A DNA stretch of 40,503 nt from an uncultured Collinsella sp. (GTDB lineage: Bacteria; Actinomycetota; Coriobacteriia; Coriobacteriales; Coriobacteriaceae), in contig UQWK01000014.1 in the NCBI GenBank assembly GCA_900544725.1, positions 1 through 40,503 of the forward strand, read 5' to 3'. Numbering within the stretch: the stretch's first letter is position 1; each line of letters opens with the position of its first letter. The notes under the pieces were generated by a model. The model searched no databases and was not told where the DNA came from. It saw only the letters and a program-made list of their open reading frames with translations. Made by a program: the position numbers and the translations under genes. Below are positions 38,928-40,503 of this stretch, one piece after another.

Positions 38928-38928
38928 G

Positions 38929-39486
38929 TTAGCGGCCCAGCATCCTAAAGAACCGCTCCTCGAGTGCCGGGTCGGTCTCAAAGACACCGCGACGGGCAAG
39001 CGTCACGGTCTTGGTGCCGGGCTTTTGCACGCCGCGCATCGTCATGCACATATGCTCGGCCTCCATGAGTACGATCGCCCCCTGGGGAGCAAGATAGTCC
39101 ATGAGGGCGTCGGCAACCTGTGCACACAGCTGCTCTTGCAGCTGCAGACGGCGGGCATAGACCTCAACCGTGCGGGCGAGCTTGGAAAGCCCAGCCACGC
39201 GACCATTGGGGATATAGCCAATCGCGGCCTTGCCATAAAACGGCAGCAAATGGTGTTCGCACAGCGAGTAGAACGTGATGTCGCGCTCGATAACCAAATC
39301 GTTCGAAGCAACGGCAAAGGTTTTGGACAGGTGCTCCTCGGCACTCTGGTCCATACCGCCGGCGATCTCACCATACATACGGGCAACGCGCGCCGGGGTC
39401 TCCAGCAGGCCCTCACGAGTTGGGTCCTCGCCTATGCCCTCAAGCAATAGCTTGATGGCGGCCTCGACTTTTTCCTGATCGACCAT
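38929..39486 (-). CDS. folE: GTP cyclohydrolase I
   Basis: This 185-residue enzyme opens GTP to dihydroneopterin triphosphate, the first step to folate. Seen are EDPTREGLLETPARVARMY, ITFYSLCEHHLLPFYGKAAIGYIP (zinc Cys and His, active-site histidines), GLSKLARTVEVYARRLQLQEQL and EAEHMCMTMRGVQKPGTKTVT (second zinc Cys). The length is typical of the homodecameric bacterial type. GAGG precedes the ATG by 5 bases. First gene of folE-HD-folB. Confidence 0.96.
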   Translation of the reverse strand: MVDQEKVEAAIKLLLEGIGEDPTREGLLETPARVARMYGEIAGGMDQSAEEHLSKTFAVASNDLVIERDITFYSLCEHHLLPFYGKAAIGYIPNGRVAGLSKLARTVEVYARRLQLQEQLCAQVADALMDYLAPQGAIVLMEAEHMCMTMRGVQKPGTKTVTLARRGVFETDPALEERFFRMLGR

Positions 39487-39552
39487 CTGGGCCTCACTTT
39501 TCCGATTTCACGTTCGCGCTATGGTACCACGCCCTCCGGCATCAACCACAAG

Positions 39553-40134
39553 CTACATAGTATGGGTCGAATAGACCGGCTCATCACGCCAGAGCTCAAC
39601 AGCATCGCAAAGCGCAACGTTCTCGCGCTCGGCACGGGCGCGCGTGGCGTTCATATCGATCACACGCTGATTGCTCGAACCCCTAAAACGAAGCGAAATA
39701 TCGTACAGGTCCTGAACAAACGGGCCATCCACCAACATATCGAGGCAGGCAAGGATACGGTCCGTCACCTCGGTATGGTGACGACCACCCGGCATAAGCT
39801 CTTCGAGCACATCACCGGTAAAGCACCAAATAGTCTTTCCCGACCCCACGGGATAGGCCGCGCGAACACGCTCGACAAAGTCAACGAGCCCCGCCTGATT
39901 CTCGGGCTCCATAGGCTCGCCGCCCAAAATCGTCAGACCGTCAATAAAGGGATGATCGAGACTCTCGATAACCTTGTCCTCGACGGCACGATCAAAGGGC
40001 TCACCCGCAGCAAAGTCCCACGCGACAGAGTTAAAGCAATTCTTGCACCCACGGCGGCATCCGCTCACAAACAGAGAAGTACGAACGCCTTCCCCATCAG
40101 CAATGTCGAAATACTTAATGTTCGCGTAATTCAT
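39553..40134 (-). CDS. nrdG: Anaerobic ribonucleoside-triphosphate reductase activating protein
   Basis: This 193-residue radical-SAM enzyme has SGCRRGCKNCFN, with Cys26, Cys30 and Cys33 in the CxxxCxxC pattern, and LTILGGEPMEPENQ and TIWCFTGDVLEEL further on. NrdG installs the glycyl radical on the class III reductase NrdD, which is presumably upstream, beyond the window. ATG 40134 has GGGAGAG 7 bases upstream; the longer open frame from 40251 passes through a large hairpin. Confidence 0.93.
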   Translation of the reverse strand: MNYANIKYFDIADGEGVRTSLFVSGCRRGCKNCFNSVAWDFAAGEPFDRAVEDKVIESLDHPFIDGLTILGGEPMEPENQAGLVDFVERVRAAYPVGSGKTIWCFTGDVLEELMPGGRHHTEVTDRILACLDMLVDGPFVQDLYDISLRFRGSSNQRVIDMNATRARAERENVALCDAVELWRDEPVYSTHTM

Positions 40135-40149
40135 AAGTAACTCTCCCGG

Positions 40150-40233
40150 GAGGCCGGGACATATCATCCCGTCCTCAAACATTCTCGGCCTGCGGCCTGC
40201 GAAACTGCGGGCGGGACGATATGTCCCGGCCTC
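40150..40233. repeat. Long palindrome directly upstream of nrdG
   Basis: GAGGCCGGGACATATC (40150-40165) and 40218-40233 are perfect 16-bp inverted repeats. After one mismatch, eight more pairs follow (TCCCGTCC with GGGCGGGA, one G-U type). The 34-base loop contains CGGCCTGCGGCCTG. It ends 15 bp before the nrdG ATG and would include the Shine-Dalgarno neighbourhood at its base. Confidence 0.7.
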
Positions 40234-40280
40234 ATGCAAAGGGTAACTCAATGAACGAAGCGAACATCGAGTATAGGGTT

Positions 40281-40367
40281 CGAAGTCTGATAAAAACTGA
40301 GTTGTAGCTCAACCGTCATTGCAAGCAAATCGTCGCCGCAGCTCAACTCATTTCTGCTAAGAACTTC
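40281..40367. repeat. Second palindrome upstream of nrdG, terminator-like on the minus strand
   Basis: TGAGTTG-AGCT pairs with AGCT-CAACTCA (40298-40309 with 40340-40350, one bulge), flanked by CGAAGT/ACTTCG. On the minus strand the stem is followed by GTTTTTATC, as in an intrinsic terminator, with a loop of about 30 bases. Confidence 0.55.
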
Positions 40368-40466
40368 GAGGAGCGAGCAAACCGCGCGCTGTATCTCAGC
40401 TACGTCAACTTGGCTGCCCCGTAGCGAGTCCCCGGACCTTTGCTCGATATGAGTTCCGCACGCAAA

Positions 40467-40489
40467 GAAGGCCACTTAATGTGGCCTTC
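40467..40489. terminator. Terminator-like hairpin near the window edge
   Basis: GAAGGCCAC and GTGGCCTTC form a perfect 9-bp stem with a 5-base loop; T runs are short on both sides (TTTGCG on the minus strand). The 369 bp from 40135 to the end hold this, two palindromes and no convincing gene. Confidence 0.5.
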
Positions 40490-40503
40490 GTCTTGCGCAG
40501 GAC

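Noticed and set aside
40248..40475. 75-codon minus-strand frame near the right edge
   Set aside because: It begins inside a terminator-like hairpin, runs through a second palindrome, has no ribosome site and no recognisable motif.
1..40503. CRISPR array, tRNA or rRNA genes, integrase or transposase
   Set aside because: No regularly spaced repeats, no tRNA-like cloverleaf and no recombinase motif were seen on either strand by reading; a dedicated search was not possible.

Overview
The window reads as a piece of bacterial chromosome from a high-GC, anaerobic, Gram-positive lineage. The best guess is a gut Coriobacteriia member such as Collinsella. This is an inference from gene content, not a match that was run. 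The supporting features are a DUF3793 gene next to a flavodoxin, a folE/HD/folB cluster, an oxygen-independent ribonucleotide reductase activase (nrdG), a sortase-type LPHAG cell-wall anchor, actinobacterial-style LexA boxes, and many GTG/TTG starts after strong Shine-Dalgarno sites. No rRNA, tRNA, integrase, transposase or CRISPR array was seen.

Layout. 1-615: the N-terminal third of the ribosome-associated ABC-F ATPase EttA. 706-1839: an SdpR/SdpI-type autorepressor and membrane immunity pair with promoter, operator and terminator. 1859-2032: a structured intergenic region that may encode a small RNA. 2077-3671: tcdA and a TatD nuclease. 3672-3910: a 239-bp palindromic element with perfect 30-bp inverted arms. 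3953-6444: a FrlD-like sugar kinase and two HAD phosphatases. 6934-9973: an unknown protein, a ClpP-like serine protease and a VirD4/TraG-like ATPase in one operon; this is the most foreign-looking part. 9942-12357: pgi and an isolated N-terminal piece of an iron-dependent alcohol dehydrogenase. 12535-14502: a LexA-controlled Y-family polymerase with its YolD partner. 14499-17683: a large cell-wall-anchored protein and a CsoR-site-controlled metal-binding protein. 17792-19029: DUF3793 and flavodoxin, probably iron regulated. 19165-22332: a complete polar amino-acid ABC importer.

Second half. 22417-25750: endonuclease IV, a Gfo/Idh/MocA oxidoreductase and a ferredoxin-domain aldo/keto reductase. 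The first two are each preceded by a copy of a stem-swapped hairpin repeat. 25914-28425: a cyclase stub, a ketopantoate-reductase-like enzyme, a tiny membrane protein and a secreted coiled-coil protein. 28738-31225: metY with a short upstream leader peptide, divergent from a LysR regulator. 31325-33845: RNase HI, a second Gfo/Idh/MocA protein, an acylphosphatase and a Fur-family regulator. 33922-35813: a HAD phosphatase plus a SlyD-like and UreE-like (possible nickel-handling) pair. 35934-37810: an M19 dipeptidase and a YgjP-like metallopeptidase. 37817-39486: folE, HD hydrolase, folB. 39553-40503: nrdG preceded by two large palindromes.

Most genes are ordinary housekeeping genes. The best candidates for something new are the ClpP-like/VirD4-like module, the paired hairpins whose stems differ but stay complementary, the 30-bp-arm palindromic element, the metY leader ORF, and the urease-free UreE/SlyD pair.
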